DNA of 64,000 nt, taken from contig JBJOMW010000001.1 of the NCBI GenBank assembly GCA_046052145.1, positions 434,001-498,000 of the forward strand. The letters run 5' to 3'. The DNA comes from Falsiroseomonas sp046052145. GTDB lineage: Bacteria; Pseudomonadota; Alphaproteobacteria; Acetobacterales; Acetobacteraceae. The notes beneath the pieces are model-generated. The model had not been told where the DNA came from, ran no database searches, and saw only the letters and a program-made list of their open reading frames with translations. Made by a program: the position numbers and the translations under genes. Every line of letters starts with the position of its first letter. Position 1 is the first letter of the stretch. Below, in pieces: positions 9,483 through 17,124 of the stretch.

Positions 9483-10136
9483 CGCGGCGCCGCAGCGCGC
9501 CACCGCGTCGCGCATATGGTCTGGCACGGGCGCGGTGATGCGCAGCACGGGGTCGAGCGGCAGCGCGACCTCGCGCGCCAGCAGATGCAACTGGCCCGCG
9601 CCGCCGCCATAGATCGCATCGCCCAGGATCGGCGCGCCGAGATGCGCGCAATGCACCCGCAGCTGATGCGTGCGCCCGGTCTCGGGCCTGAGCTCCACCA
9701 GCGTCAGCCCGTCGCCGCGCCCCAGCACGCGCCAGGCGCTGCGTGCGGGATCGCCTGAGGCGTGCACCTCCATCCGCCAACCGCGCGCGGCGCTGCTGAT
9801 CTTCCGCAGCGGCGCGTCCACCAGCCCGGTATCGTCCCGCAGCGTGCCGCGCAGTACGGCCCAATAGGTCTTCTCCACGCGTCGTTCCGCAAACAGCGCA
9901 TTGATCCGCGCCAGCATCGGCGCAGTGCGGCCGAGCACCAGGCAGCCCGCCGTGTCGGCATCGAGCCGATGCGCTGGCTGCGGGTCGCGCCGTTTGCCAA
10001 GGCGGAGCGCCGGCAGCAACGCCTCCAGGCTCTGCCCGCTGCGGGCGGAGACGGGCAGGCCGGCCGGCTTGTCCAGCACCAGCACCTCCGGCCCCAGATG
10101 CAGCAGCCGGGCGCGCAGCCAATCCGGCAACGGCAT
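9465..10136 (-). CDS. RluA-family RNA pseudouridine synthase
   Basis: A 223-residue enzyme isomerising uridine to pseudouridine in rRNA or tRNA. The catalytic motif HRLDADTAGCLVL carries the essential Asp, and LVLDKPAGLPV and LRPETGRTHQLRVH are the flanking RluA signatures. There is no N-terminal S4 domain, as in RluA/RluC-small forms; the target uridine is not predictable. I start at the ATG at 10136 (MPLPDWLRARLL). A start at 10181 is possible but would overlap the ATG of the divergent kinase. It converges with the MFS gene with an 18-bp tail overlap. Confidence 0.88.
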   Translation of the reverse strand: MPLPDWLRARLLHLGPEVLVLDKPAGLPVSARSGQSLEALLPALRLGKRRDPQPAHRLDADTAGCLVLGRTAPMLARINALFAERRVEKTYWAVLRGTLRDDTGLVDAPLRKISSAARGWRMEVHASGDPARSAWRVLGRGDGLTLVELRPETGRTHQLRVHCAHLGAPILGDAIYGGGAGQLHLLAREVALPLDPVLRITAPVPDHMRDAVARCGAALPPMP

Positions 10137-10179
10137 CTCTGCTTGCGGCGGGCGGGCTTCGGCGGGCAGCCTGCCGCGC

Positions 10180-11085
10180 ATGGCCCGCGATCCCCGCCCC
10201 GTCGTCGTCTGCCTCGGCAGCGTCGTCATGGACCACACCTTCCACGTGGACGAGATCGTCCAGCCGCCCTCGAAGAACCGCGCGCGCAGTTACAGCCTGG
10301 GGGCGGGCGGGCTGGCTGCCAATGCCTCCATCGCCGTCAGCCGGCTCGGGGGCAACTGCATCTTCTGGGGCCGGGTGGGGGATGACCTCAATGGCCGGCC
10401 GCTGCTGGGCGCGCTGGCGGAGCAGGGGGTGGATGTCGCGCAATGCCGCCTGGCGCCGGGCGGGCGCACGCCGGTCTCGGCGGTGCTGGTGGACCCGATG
10501 GGGGAGCGCAGCATCTACGCCTATCGCGGCGAGGGGTTGGGCAGTGACGCTGCCTGGCTGCCGCTGGACCAGCTGGCGGGCGCACAGGCCTTCCTCTGCG
10601 ACCCGCGCTGGCCGGAAGGCGCGGCGCGCGCGTTGGATCACGCCCGTGTGCGCGGCATCCCGACCGTGATCGATGGCGAGAAGACGGAGACGCGCATCCT
10701 GGTGGAGCTGATCCCGCGCGTGGATCACGCGGTGTTTTCCGAACCCGGGCTGGCGAATTACCGCCCCGGCCGCAAGCCCGCCGAGGCACTGGCGGCGGCG
10801 ATCGCCGATGGCTGCAGGGTCGCCGCCGTGACGCAGGGCGAGAAGGGCACGCTGTGGATGACGCGCGACGACCCCGCGCCGCGCCGCACCCCGGCGTTTC
10901 GGGTGCAGGCGACGAACACGACCGGCGCGGGCGATGTCTATCACGGTGCCTATGCGCTGGCGCTGGCCGAGGGCCAGGGGGTGGAGGCGGCGATCCGCTT
11001 CGCCTCTGCCGCCGGGGCGCTCCGCGCGCGCGATGGCGCGACGCCCGATCGCGCGGCGGTGGAGGAACTTCTGCGCGGCGCGTGA
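10180..11085 (+). CDS. PfkB-family carbohydrate kinase
   Basis: A 301-residue ribokinase-fold sugar or nucleoside kinase. The N-terminal Gly-rich motif GAGGLAANASIAVSRLGG and the C-terminal signature TNTTGAGDVYHGAYAL with the catalytic Asp are both clear. The family phosphorylates hydroxymethyl groups of sugars (ribose, fructose, KDG, inosine and others); the substrate cannot be assigned from sequence alone. No sugar-transport or regulator gene is adjacent, and it is flanked by divergent and convergent genes, so context does not help. ATG at 10180 begins MARDPRPVVVCLGS, the usual first strand. Confidence 0.9.
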   Translation: MARDPRPVVVCLGSVVMDHTFHVDEIVQPPSKNRARSYSLGAGGLAANASIAVSRLGGNCIFWGRVGDDLNGRPLLGALAEQGVDVAQCRLAPGGRTPVSAVLVDPMGERSIYAYRGEGLGSDAAWLPLDQLAGAQAFLCDPRWPEGAARALDHARVRGIPTVIDGEKTETRILVELIPRVDHAVFSEPGLANYRPGRKPAEALAAAIADGCRVAAVTQGEKGTLWMTRDDPAPRRTPAFRVQATNTTGAGDVYHGAYALALAEGQGVEAAIRFASAAGALRARDGATPDRAAVEELLRGA

Positions 11086-11095
11086 CGCGTGCGCG

Positions 11096-12325
11096 TTACG
11101 CCACGGCGCTCTGCCGGGCGCGATGCGCACCGCTGCGCAGCAGCAGCGTCGTGACGATCACCACATTCACCGCATTCCATGCCACGCCGTTCAGGAAGGC
11201 CGCGGCGTAGCTGCCCGTCATGTCGAAGATCAGCCCCGACACCCAGCCGCCGCCCGCCATGCCGATCAGCGTCGCGAACAGCACGATGCCAACGCGCGTG
11301 CCGACCTCCTTCGCCGGGAAATGCTCGCGTACGATCACGGCATAAGACGGCACGATGCCGCCCTGCATCAGCCCGAACAGCGCCGACAGCACATAAAGCG
11401 AGGCCATGCCGTCAAAGAACAGGAACAGCGACAGCGACGCGCCTTGCAGCACCGATCCCAGCAGCAGCGTGCGCAAGCCGCCGATCCGGTCCGCGATGAG
11501 CCCCGAGACGATGCGGGAGACGATGCCGCAGGCGAGCATGATGGAGAGCATCTCCGCCCCCCTGGCCACGCCGTAGCCGAGGTCGCCGCAATAGGCGACG
11601 ATGTGGACCTGCGGCATCGCCATCGCGACGCAGCAGGCGATGCCCGCGAAGCACAGCACCGCCGTCAGCCCGTTGCGCGACAGGCCGAGCGGCCGCTCCT
11701 GCCCCGCATCGCCCGCCGCGACTGCGCCACCCCGGCTGCCCGGCGCGCGCGCGCGCAACAGGAAGGCGAGCGGCAGCATCGTCACCAGGCAGACGATGCC
11801 GACGATGATATGGGTGACGCGCCAGCCATGCGCGGCGATCAGCGATGTCAGGATCGGCGGCCAGACTGCCCCGGCGAGATAATTGCCGGCCGCCGCCAGC
11901 GCCACCGCGATGCCGCGCCGGCGGCGGAACCACAGCGAGGCATCGGCCATCAGCGGCCCGAAGGCGGCCGAGGCACCGAGCATGCCGATCAGGATGCCCT
12001 GCGCCAGCGCATAGACCGTGAGGCTCGGCGCCAGCCCGGCCGCGACATAGCCGGCGGAGAGCGCAACGGTCGCGCCGAGCAGCGGCTTCATCACGCCGAA
12101 ACGGTCCGCCAGCCGCCCCATCAGGATGCCGCCCGCGCCGAAGCCGAGCATGGTCAGCGTATAGGGCAGGGAGGCGCCGGCGCGCGTCGCGCCGAATTCC
12201 GCCTGCACATGCGGCAGCGCGACGACCACCGACCACATGCCGACGCCGCCGAGCGTCGCCAGCGCGACGATCGCAGCCAGCCTTATCCAGGCGGTGCGGC
12301 TATCGATCAGATGATCCGCGTTCAT
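11096..12325 (-). CDS. MFS transporter
   Basis: A 409-residue transporter with about twelve hydrophobic segments. The loop 2-3 motif is GRLADRFGVMKPLLGATVAL, and the half-way repeat SGLIADRIGGLRTLL is recognisable after TM8. The layout resembles the oxalate/formate and monocarboxylate antiporter-like branch, but the substrate is inference. Start ATG 12325 sits in an ATGA overlap with the upstream nitroreductase stop, so the two are probably translated from one message. It ends ten bases from the convergent PfkB gene. Confidence 0.88.
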   Translation of the reverse strand: MNADHLIDSRTAWIRLAAIVALATLGGVGMWSVVVALPHVQAEFGATRAGASLPYTLTMLGFGAGGILMGRLADRFGVMKPLLGATVALSAGYVAAGLAPSLTVYALAQGILIGMLGASAAFGPLMADASLWFRRRRGIAVALAAAGNYLAGAVWPPILTSLIAAHGWRVTHIIVGIVCLVTMLPLAFLLRARAPGSRGGAVAAGDAGQERPLGLSRNGLTAVLCFAGIACCVAMAMPQVHIVAYCGDLGYGVARGAEMLSIMLACGIVSRIVSGLIADRIGGLRTLLLGSVLQGASLSLFLFFDGMASLYVLSALFGLMQGGIVPSYAVIVREHFPAKEVGTRVGIVLFATLIGMAGGGWVSGLIFDMTGSYAAAFLNGVAWNAVNVVIVTTLLLRSGAHRARQSAVA

Positions 12326-12993
12326 GCCTCGGGGCCGAAGGTGACGAAGGCGGAGAGTGGCTCGCGCTCCGTCTCCAGGCGGTTGGTCGGCTCGTCTGGG
12401 TCGGCGTGGCCGAGCGACATGCCGCAGACCAGGGCTTCGGTGTCGGGGATCGCGAGATGCGCGCGGACGACGTCGTGGTGGTCGCAGAAGGCGGCCTGCG
12501 CGCAGCTGTCCAGGCCATGGCCGCGCGCGGCCAGCATGACGTTCTGCAGGAACATGCCCATGTCGAGCCACGATCCCTGTTCCAGGTCGCGGTCGAGGGT
12601 GAAGAACAGGCCGACCGGCGCGCCGAAGAAGTCGAAGTTGCGCGCGCGCTGCGCATGGCCCGCTGCCTCATCGCCGCGCGCGACGCCGGCCAGCGCATAG
12701 AGCCCCCAGCCCACCTTGCGCCGCCGTGCCAGGTAGGGCTCGCGCCATTGCCGCGGGTAGTAGTGGTAGTCGCGCAGCACCTTGGCGCCGGCATCGTGTG
12801 CGGCGCGGAGCGCGGCCGACAGGCGCGCCTTCTCCGCGCCCTGCGTCACGCGCACCTTCCAGGGCTGGATGTTGGAGCCGGACGGCGCGCGCGCCGCGGC
12901 GGTGAGGATCGCCTCGATCGTGGCGCGGGGGATGGCGGTGGGCAGGAAACCGCGCAGGGAACGGCGCGTGGCCATCGCCTCGAACACATCCAT
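12322..12993 (-). CDS. Nitroreductase family FMN oxidoreductase
   Basis: A 223-residue flavoprotein of the nitroreductase fold, which reduces nitro compounds, quinones or enones with NAD(P)H. Visible: the N-terminal FMN phosphate-binding ATRRSLRGF, the cofactor segment ARAPSGSNIQPWKVRV, and the helix GMFLQNVMLAARGHGLDSC. Such proteins act as cytosolic dimers. It is the first gene of a two-gene unit with the MFS transporter (4-bp ATGA overlap), so the pair may reduce and move the same compound; that is inference. Start ATG 12993 begins with the conserved MDVFEAMATRRS. Confidence 0.9.
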   Translation of the reverse strand: MDVFEAMATRRSLRGFLPTAIPRATIEAILTAAARAPSGSNIQPWKVRVTQGAEKARLSAALRAAHDAGAKVLRDYHYYPRQWREPYLARRRKVGWGLYALAGVARGDEAAGHAQRARNFDFFGAPVGLFFTLDRDLEQGSWLDMGMFLQNVMLAARGHGLDSCAQAAFCDHHDVVRAHLAIPDTEALVCGMSLGHADPDEPTNRLETEREPLSAFVTFGPEA

Positions 12994-13113
12994 CCCGCGG
13001 CATCCTTCCTCAGCGGGGGCGAGTGTGGCCCGGGGCCGGGCCGCGCGCCAGGGCGCGAACCGGCGGCGCGGCCGGGCGTTGCTGGCTGCGATACCGGTAG
13101 GGGGGCGCGCGCC

Positions 13114-13479
13114 ATGACGCAGCGGCAGACCAAGGCAGAGGGCCAGGCCGAGGCTGAGCGGCAGCAGGACAAGGCCGTGGCCGACACTTTCCCGGCTTCC
13201 GACCCGCCCGCGACCATGGGCGGGGAGGGCGGGACGCGCGCCGTGCCGCCGCAATGGATGATGGACCGTCCCCGCCCGGCCGCGGCGGACGCCGTCACGC
13301 TGCGCCGCCGCTTCCCGACGCCAGAGGCCGCGAAGCTCGCGCTGGAGGGCCTGGTGCGTGACGGGCCGGTGGATCGCAGCCAGACGGCGCTGGTGCGGAT
13401 CGGGCGCGAGATCGAGCTGCGGCTCAGCACCGACCCCGAGGATTGCCCGCGCATCCGCGGGCTGCTGGCCCGGGCCTGA
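13114..13479 (+). CDS. Small hypothetical protein with TFPASDPP motif
   Basis: A 121-residue soluble protein of unknown function. The first third is highly charged (Lys/Gln/Glu-rich) and ends with ADTFPASDPPA, a short motif I have seen at the N-terminal side of small alphaproteobacterial proteins. The C-terminal half reads as a compact alpha/beta region (RRFPTPEAAKLALEGLVRDG, then ALVRIGREIELRLS). No signal peptide or membrane segment. The ATG at 13114 is preceded by a G-rich stretch. It ends 12 bases before the putative LexA site of the next operon and is probably a separate transcript. Confidence 0.75.
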   Translation: MTQRQTKAEGQAEAERQQDKAVADTFPASDPPATMGGEGGTRAVPPQWMMDRPRPAAADAVTLRRRFPTPEAAKLALEGLVRDGPVDRSQTALVRIGREIELRLSTDPEDCPRIRGLLARA

Positions 13480-13490
13480 TCGGCCATTCG

Positions 13491-13505
13491 GAACATAATA
13501 GGAAC
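13491..13505 (+). promoter_or_regulatory. Candidate LexA (SOS) box, GAAC-N7-GAAC
   Basis: GAAC at 13491-13494 and again at 13502-13505, separated by exactly seven bases (ATAATAG). This is the direct-repeat LexA site known from alphaproteobacteria (GTTC-N7-GTTC on the other strand). It lies 66 bases before the ATG of the membrane protein gene, just upstream of a possible -35/-10 pair (TTGCGC at 13513, TATTCT at 13537). The motif is short, so a chance match cannot be excluded, but position, exact spacing and local AT-richness fit a real operator. Confidence 0.6.
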
Positions 13506-13570
13506 ATTTTGCTTGCGCGACATGTGACCGTTTTCCTATTCTCGCGCGCTGAGCGAGAGGGACACGGCGC

Positions 13571-15247
13571 ATGCGGCGGCGAGATATCCCAACGATCCGG
13601 GCGGCGGCCGGGCTGATCCTCGGGGCGCTGCATGCCCCGCCTGGCTTCGCCGAGACCGCCAACGGGCCGACGCCGGGGGCCATCCCCGACCTGGCCCTCG
13701 TGCTTGGCGTCATCGGCTTCGTGCTGCTGCTGGCCTTCGGGCTGGGGCGGCAGGCCTGGACGCTGCGGCGGGATTTCGTGCGGCTGCTCATGGCCTCCCC
13801 CGGCCAGGGCGCGGCGCTGTTCCGCGACGCGCCGGCCGGGCTGCCGGAGGGCTCGGTGCGGGCGGCGATTGCGATCGCCATCGTGCTGGTGACGTTGCCG
13901 GCGCTGGTGCTCTCACGCGTGCTGGGCCTCGGCAGCAGCGGGGAGCTCGGGACCGTCCTGGGTGGGGTGCTGGGCTATTACTTCGGCGCCCGCGGCGGCA
14001 CCGACCCCGAAGCGCGGCGCGCCGCGATTGCTGCCGACGCCGCGCGCCACGAGGCCGAGCAGGCGACGGCCGCCGCCCGCGCCGAGACCGCCGCGGAGGC
14101 CGAGGCCCGTCGCTCGGCGACCGAGGGCGCCGAGGCGCTGGCCAGCGCGCGCGCCGCCGAGGCCGGCGCCGTCGCCGCGCAACGCCCCGAACTCGCGGCC
14201 CGGCTGGCCGATGCGGCCGCCGCCGCGCGCGCCATCGCCGCGCTGCTGCCGGCCGGCCCCGCCTCGGCGCTGCGGGAGGGCGGCAGCGCGGCGGAGGCAA
14301 TCGGCGCGGCGATCGCGGAGCCCACGCCGGCGCGGATCGCGGCCGCCACATCGGCCGCCGCGGCGGCCTTGCGCGCGGTCGGGGAAGGGACGGAACTGGC
14401 GGACCGGCTGGCCGGCGCGCTGCAGGCCGCGGGCGAGGCGGCGGGCGCGCTCGCGGCGGTGGAGGCGGCGGTGGCGGCGGCGACGCCGGAGCGCATCGCC
14501 GCCGCGCTGGCGGCCTGCGCACGGGTGGCGGGCGGGGCGGAGGGCGCGTTGGGCCAGGCGCTGGCGCCGGCGCTCGCCGGGCTCGGCACGGCGCTGCGCG
14601 CACCGGGGGTGGCGGGCGCGCTCGGCCTGGCGGGGCCAGTGGGGGTTGCAGGCGCGGTGCTGCTCGGCGCGGTGGAGGCGGCGCGGATTGGGCGCGCGCA
14701 TTACCAGCGCTGGGTCGCGCGCGTGCTGGACCGCCCTGTCACCCGCGATCTGTTCCCGGCCGGCGCTTGGGATGGGGAGGCGGCGCGCGCCATCATCGCC
14801 GCGGAGCCGGTGCTGGCTGCGGCGCTGGCCCGGCAGCTCGGCGCCGATGCGCCGCAGCGGGATGCGGCGGCGGCCCTCGCCGACCTGCTGGAGCCGGGTG
14901 CGGGCGCGCGGTTGTTCGCCGCCGCGCCCGCGACTTTCGCCAGTGAGGCCGCGGCAGATGCGGCCGTCGCGCGGCTGCGCCGGCGGCTGCTCGAGGTGGA
15001 GCTGGATCGCGCCGATCCGCGCCCAGCGCCGCGCGGCGGGGCGCAGCTGCGCGAGGAGCTTGATCTGCTGCGGGAGGCGGGCGCGGGCGAGGCGTTGGAT
15101 ACGCTGTTGCTGCTGGCCGATGGCGTGATCGCCGCGCGGCCGGATGGCGCGGCGGCCTTGCTGCGCGGCGCCGTCGCGGCAGCGGAGGCGCCGGCGCGCG
15201 CGCTGGAACGCGAGCCGCGCGGCTCAGCTCCGGGTGATGTGTCGTGA
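13571..15247 (+). CDS. Ala-rich membrane protein of unknown function, first gene of putative SOS operon
   Basis: A 558-residue protein I do not recognise. Residues 1-28 look like a signal sequence ending near PPGFAET. Hydrophobic segments follow at about 41-58 and 97-115, with a third, Gly-rich one at 127-140 ending GGVLGYYFGARG. Residues 145-235 are an Ala/Glu/Arg-rich helix that could form a coiled coil, followed by more Ala-rich helical sequence and a charged C-terminal domain (about 360-550). A LexA-like box lies 66 bases upstream. The lipoprotein gene starts inside its stop codon (GTGA). A membrane anchor or holin-like role next to a lytic enzyme is possible but unproven. Confidence 0.8.
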   Translation: MRRRDIPTIRAAAGLILGALHAPPGFAETANGPTPGAIPDLALVLGVIGFVLLLAFGLGRQAWTLRRDFVRLLMASPGQGAALFRDAPAGLPEGSVRAAIAIAIVLVTLPALVLSRVLGLGSSGELGTVLGGVLGYYFGARGGTDPEARRAAIAADAARHEAEQATAAARAETAAEAEARRSATEGAEALASARAAEAGAVAAQRPELAARLADAAAAARAIAALLPAGPASALREGGSAAEAIGAAIAEPTPARIAAATSAAAAALRAVGEGTELADRLAGALQAAGEAAGALAAVEAAVAAATPERIAAALAACARVAGGAEGALGQALAPALAGLGTALRAPGVAGALGLAGPVGVAGAVLLGAVEAARIGRAHYQRWVARVLDRPVTRDLFPAGAWDGEAARAIIAAEPVLAAALARQLGADAPQRDAAAALADLLEPGAGARLFAAAPATFASEAAADAAVARLRRRLLEVELDRADPRPAPRGGAQLREELDLLREAGAGEALDTLLLLADGVIAARPDGAAALLRGAVAAAEAPARALEREPRGSAPGDVS

Positions 15248-15864
15248 TCCGCGCGGCTCTGCTGGTGCTGTTGCTGGGCGGCTGCGCGGTGCACGAGCTG
15301 GACCGGATGAAGGATTTCGACACGCGCGGCGATTGGGCGGCGCTGGCGGCGACACAGCTGCCGGACTGCGACGGGCCGCGCGATTCAGTGTGCGCGGAGA
15401 AGCATGCTCTTCGCGCGCGCGGCTGTGCCCGGCTGGCGGCGGGGAATTTGTCCGAAACCGAGCGGCGCCGTCTGCTGGATTGCGCGCTGGAGTCCGGCCG
15501 CGCGGCGCTGGCGGCCTCCGGCGACACGGACCCGGCCGAGCGCAGCGCCTGGCGCGCGGCGCATGCCAGCGCGCTGTTGGACAGCCGCGAGGCACGGCCT
15601 GCGCGCAAGGCCTGCGGCGATAATGCGGAATTGCTCACCCAGGCCGATCTGCTGCGCCGCGAGACGCCGGACGCGCCGCGCGCGCGGTTTCTCGCGGCCA
15701 GCGCAAGGCTCACCGCCGCGCGCTGCGGCGCGCCGCCCTGCCCGCTGCTGCGCGAGGCGGCGGCGCTGCTGCACGACCCGCCCACGGAGGCCGCGCCGCA
15801 ATGGCGCGCGCTCAGCGCGGGCGTCGCGATCACCGCACGGAGCCTGGCATGTCCGACGAGTTGA
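15244..15864 (+). CDS. Putative lipoprotein, middle gene of the operon
   Basis: A 206-residue protein starting at GTG 15244, overlapping the upstream stop by four bases. The N-terminus MIRAALLVLLLGGCAVHEL is a lipoprotein signal peptide with lipobox LGGC, so the mature protein should be lipidated at about Cys15. The rest is Ala/Arg/Cys-containing and helical, with several Cys residues (PDCDG, DSVCAE, RGCARL), and resembles short helical repeats more than an enzyme. Family not recognised. It overlaps the next gene by 16 bases. With its neighbours it could form an envelope-spanning assembly. Confidence 0.75.
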   Translation: MIRAALLVLLLGGCAVHELDRMKDFDTRGDWAALAATQLPDCDGPRDSVCAEKHALRARGCARLAAGNLSETERRRLLDCALESGRAALAASGDTDPAERSAWRAAHASALLDSREARPARKACGDNAELLTQADLLRRETPDAPRARFLAASARLTAARCGAPPCPLLREAAALLHDPPTEAAPQWRALSAGVAITARSLACPTS

Positions 15865-16994
15865 TCCTGCCCATCCCGCCCCTGCCCCGCCTGCTGCGCT
15901 ATGCGCTGCCGATGCAGCGCGGGGAGGATGTGCAGGCGCTGCAACGCCTGCTGCTGCGCGCCGATCCCGACAGCGCGGCGCGGGAGATCCGCGTGGTGGA
16001 TGGCTGCTTCGGCCCCGCGACGCGCCGCGCCGTGCTGGCCTTCCAGTCCCGCGCGGGCCTCGCGGAAGTGGATGGCGTGGTCGGGCCGAAAACCTGGACC
16101 GTGCTGCAGCATTGGCGCGGCGGGGCGGGGCCGCGCGCGGAGGGGCTCGGCGCGGCGATGGCGGCGATGGCGCGCGCCTCCGGCCCAGGCGCGGTGCTGG
16201 ATGCCGCGCTGCCGACGCTGATGCGCCCGCATGCGGTCTTCGCGGGCGGCGTCCTGTGGCGGCTGACGGCGGATGGTGTCGCGCTGGGCGAGGCGGCTGT
16301 GCGCGTGTCGGGTGGTATGCTCGCCGCGCGGCGGGCCTTCGACTGGTTCGGCGCGGAGCTGCGCCGCGCCGCGATCGCAACCGGCGTGCCGATTGAGCTG
16401 CTGGTCGCCACCGCCTGCACCGAGGTGCTGGGCGATACGCGCCGCTTCGCCACGCCCGAGGCCGCCGCCCAAGCGCGGCGCGAGGAACCCGGGTTCCGCG
16501 ATGAGGAGGCGACGCCGCATCGCGTCTCGATCGGGTTGATGCAGACGCTGATCAGCACCGCGCGGCAGGTCCTGCCGCTGCCAGCCCATGACCCCGCGAT
16601 GGCGCGCATCACCGCCACGACGCTCACCGATCCGGCGCAATCCATCCTGGCGGGCGCGAGCTTTATCGCCGCCCAGGCCGGGCGCACGCAGCTCGACCCG
16701 CCGGTGGTGGCCTGCGCCTATAATGCGGGCGGCGTGTACGAGCAGCGCGGCGCGGCCAATCACTGGCGGATGCGCCAATACCCAATCGGCACGCCGAACC
16801 ACGCGGACCGCTTCATCGCCTTCTTCAACCAGGCGCAGCGCCTGGTGACAGACGATCCAGCCCGTGCGGGGGACGCGCCGAGTTTCTGGTCGGCGCTGCG
16901 CGGGAGGGGCGCCGCCCCTCCCGGACCCACCCTGCCAAGGGGCAGTGGCCCCTTGGAACCCACGAGTCTGGGGTTGGAGAGGGAGGGGGCATGA
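15849..16994 (+). CDS. Peptidoglycan-binding / lytic transglycosylase-like protein
   Basis: A 381-residue protein. Residues about 18-80 form a peptidoglycan-binding domain 1 (RGEDVQALQRLLL, CFGPATRRAVLAFQ, VDGVVGPKTWTVL). The C-terminal half resembles a lytic transglycosylase: a possible catalytic Glu in VATACTEVLG, the SLT-like SIGLMQ, and VACAYNAGGVY. There is no signal peptide, so export would need another route, for example a holin-like partner. Start at ATG 15849, since MSDELILP gives the compact domain start. The last 30 or so codons (from about 16901) lie inside a dispersed palindromic repeat, so the native C-terminus was probably shorter. Confidence 0.78.
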   Translation: MSDELILPIPPLPRLLRYALPMQRGEDVQALQRLLLRADPDSAAREIRVVDGCFGPATRRAVLAFQSRAGLAEVDGVVGPKTWTVLQHWRGGAGPRAEGLGAAMAAMARASGPGAVLDAALPTLMRPHAVFAGGVLWRLTADGVALGEAAVRVSGGMLAARRAFDWFGAELRRAAIATGVPIELLVATACTEVLGDTRRFATPEAAAQARREEPGFRDEEATPHRVSIGLMQTLISTARQVLPLPAHDPAMARITATTLTDPAQSILAGASFIAAQAGRTQLDPPVVACAYNAGGVYEQRGAANHWRMRQYPIGTPNHADRFIAFFNQAQRLVTDDPARAGDAPSFWSALRGRGAAPPGPTLPRGSGPLEPTSLGLEREGA

Positions 16995-17113
16995 CGTGCC
17001 TTGCGTCCCGGAGCGCGCGCGACGCCCCCTCCGTCTCCAACCTCAAAACTGATCGAGGTCCAGGAGGCTAAGCCTCCTGGCGGGAGGGGTTCGGGGAGGG
17101 CAGAGCCCTCCCC
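16901..17113. repeat. Two-armed palindromic repeat, copy A
   Basis: Four strong hairpins in order: a 10-bp stem at 16901-16923, a 9-bp stem CCAAGGGGC/GCCCCTTGG at 16935-16956, a 9-bp stem CCAGGAGGC/GCCTCCTGG at 17060-17080, and GGGGAGGGC/GCCCTCCCC at 17093-17113. The same parts recur at 32764-32979 in reverse orientation. It overlaps the 3' end of the transglycosylase-like gene and fills the gap to the convergent ferredoxin reductase gene. GC-rich hairpins in a convergent gap may also terminate transcription; no T-tract is present. Confidence 0.85.
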
Positions 17114-17124
17114 CTGCCAGCGTC

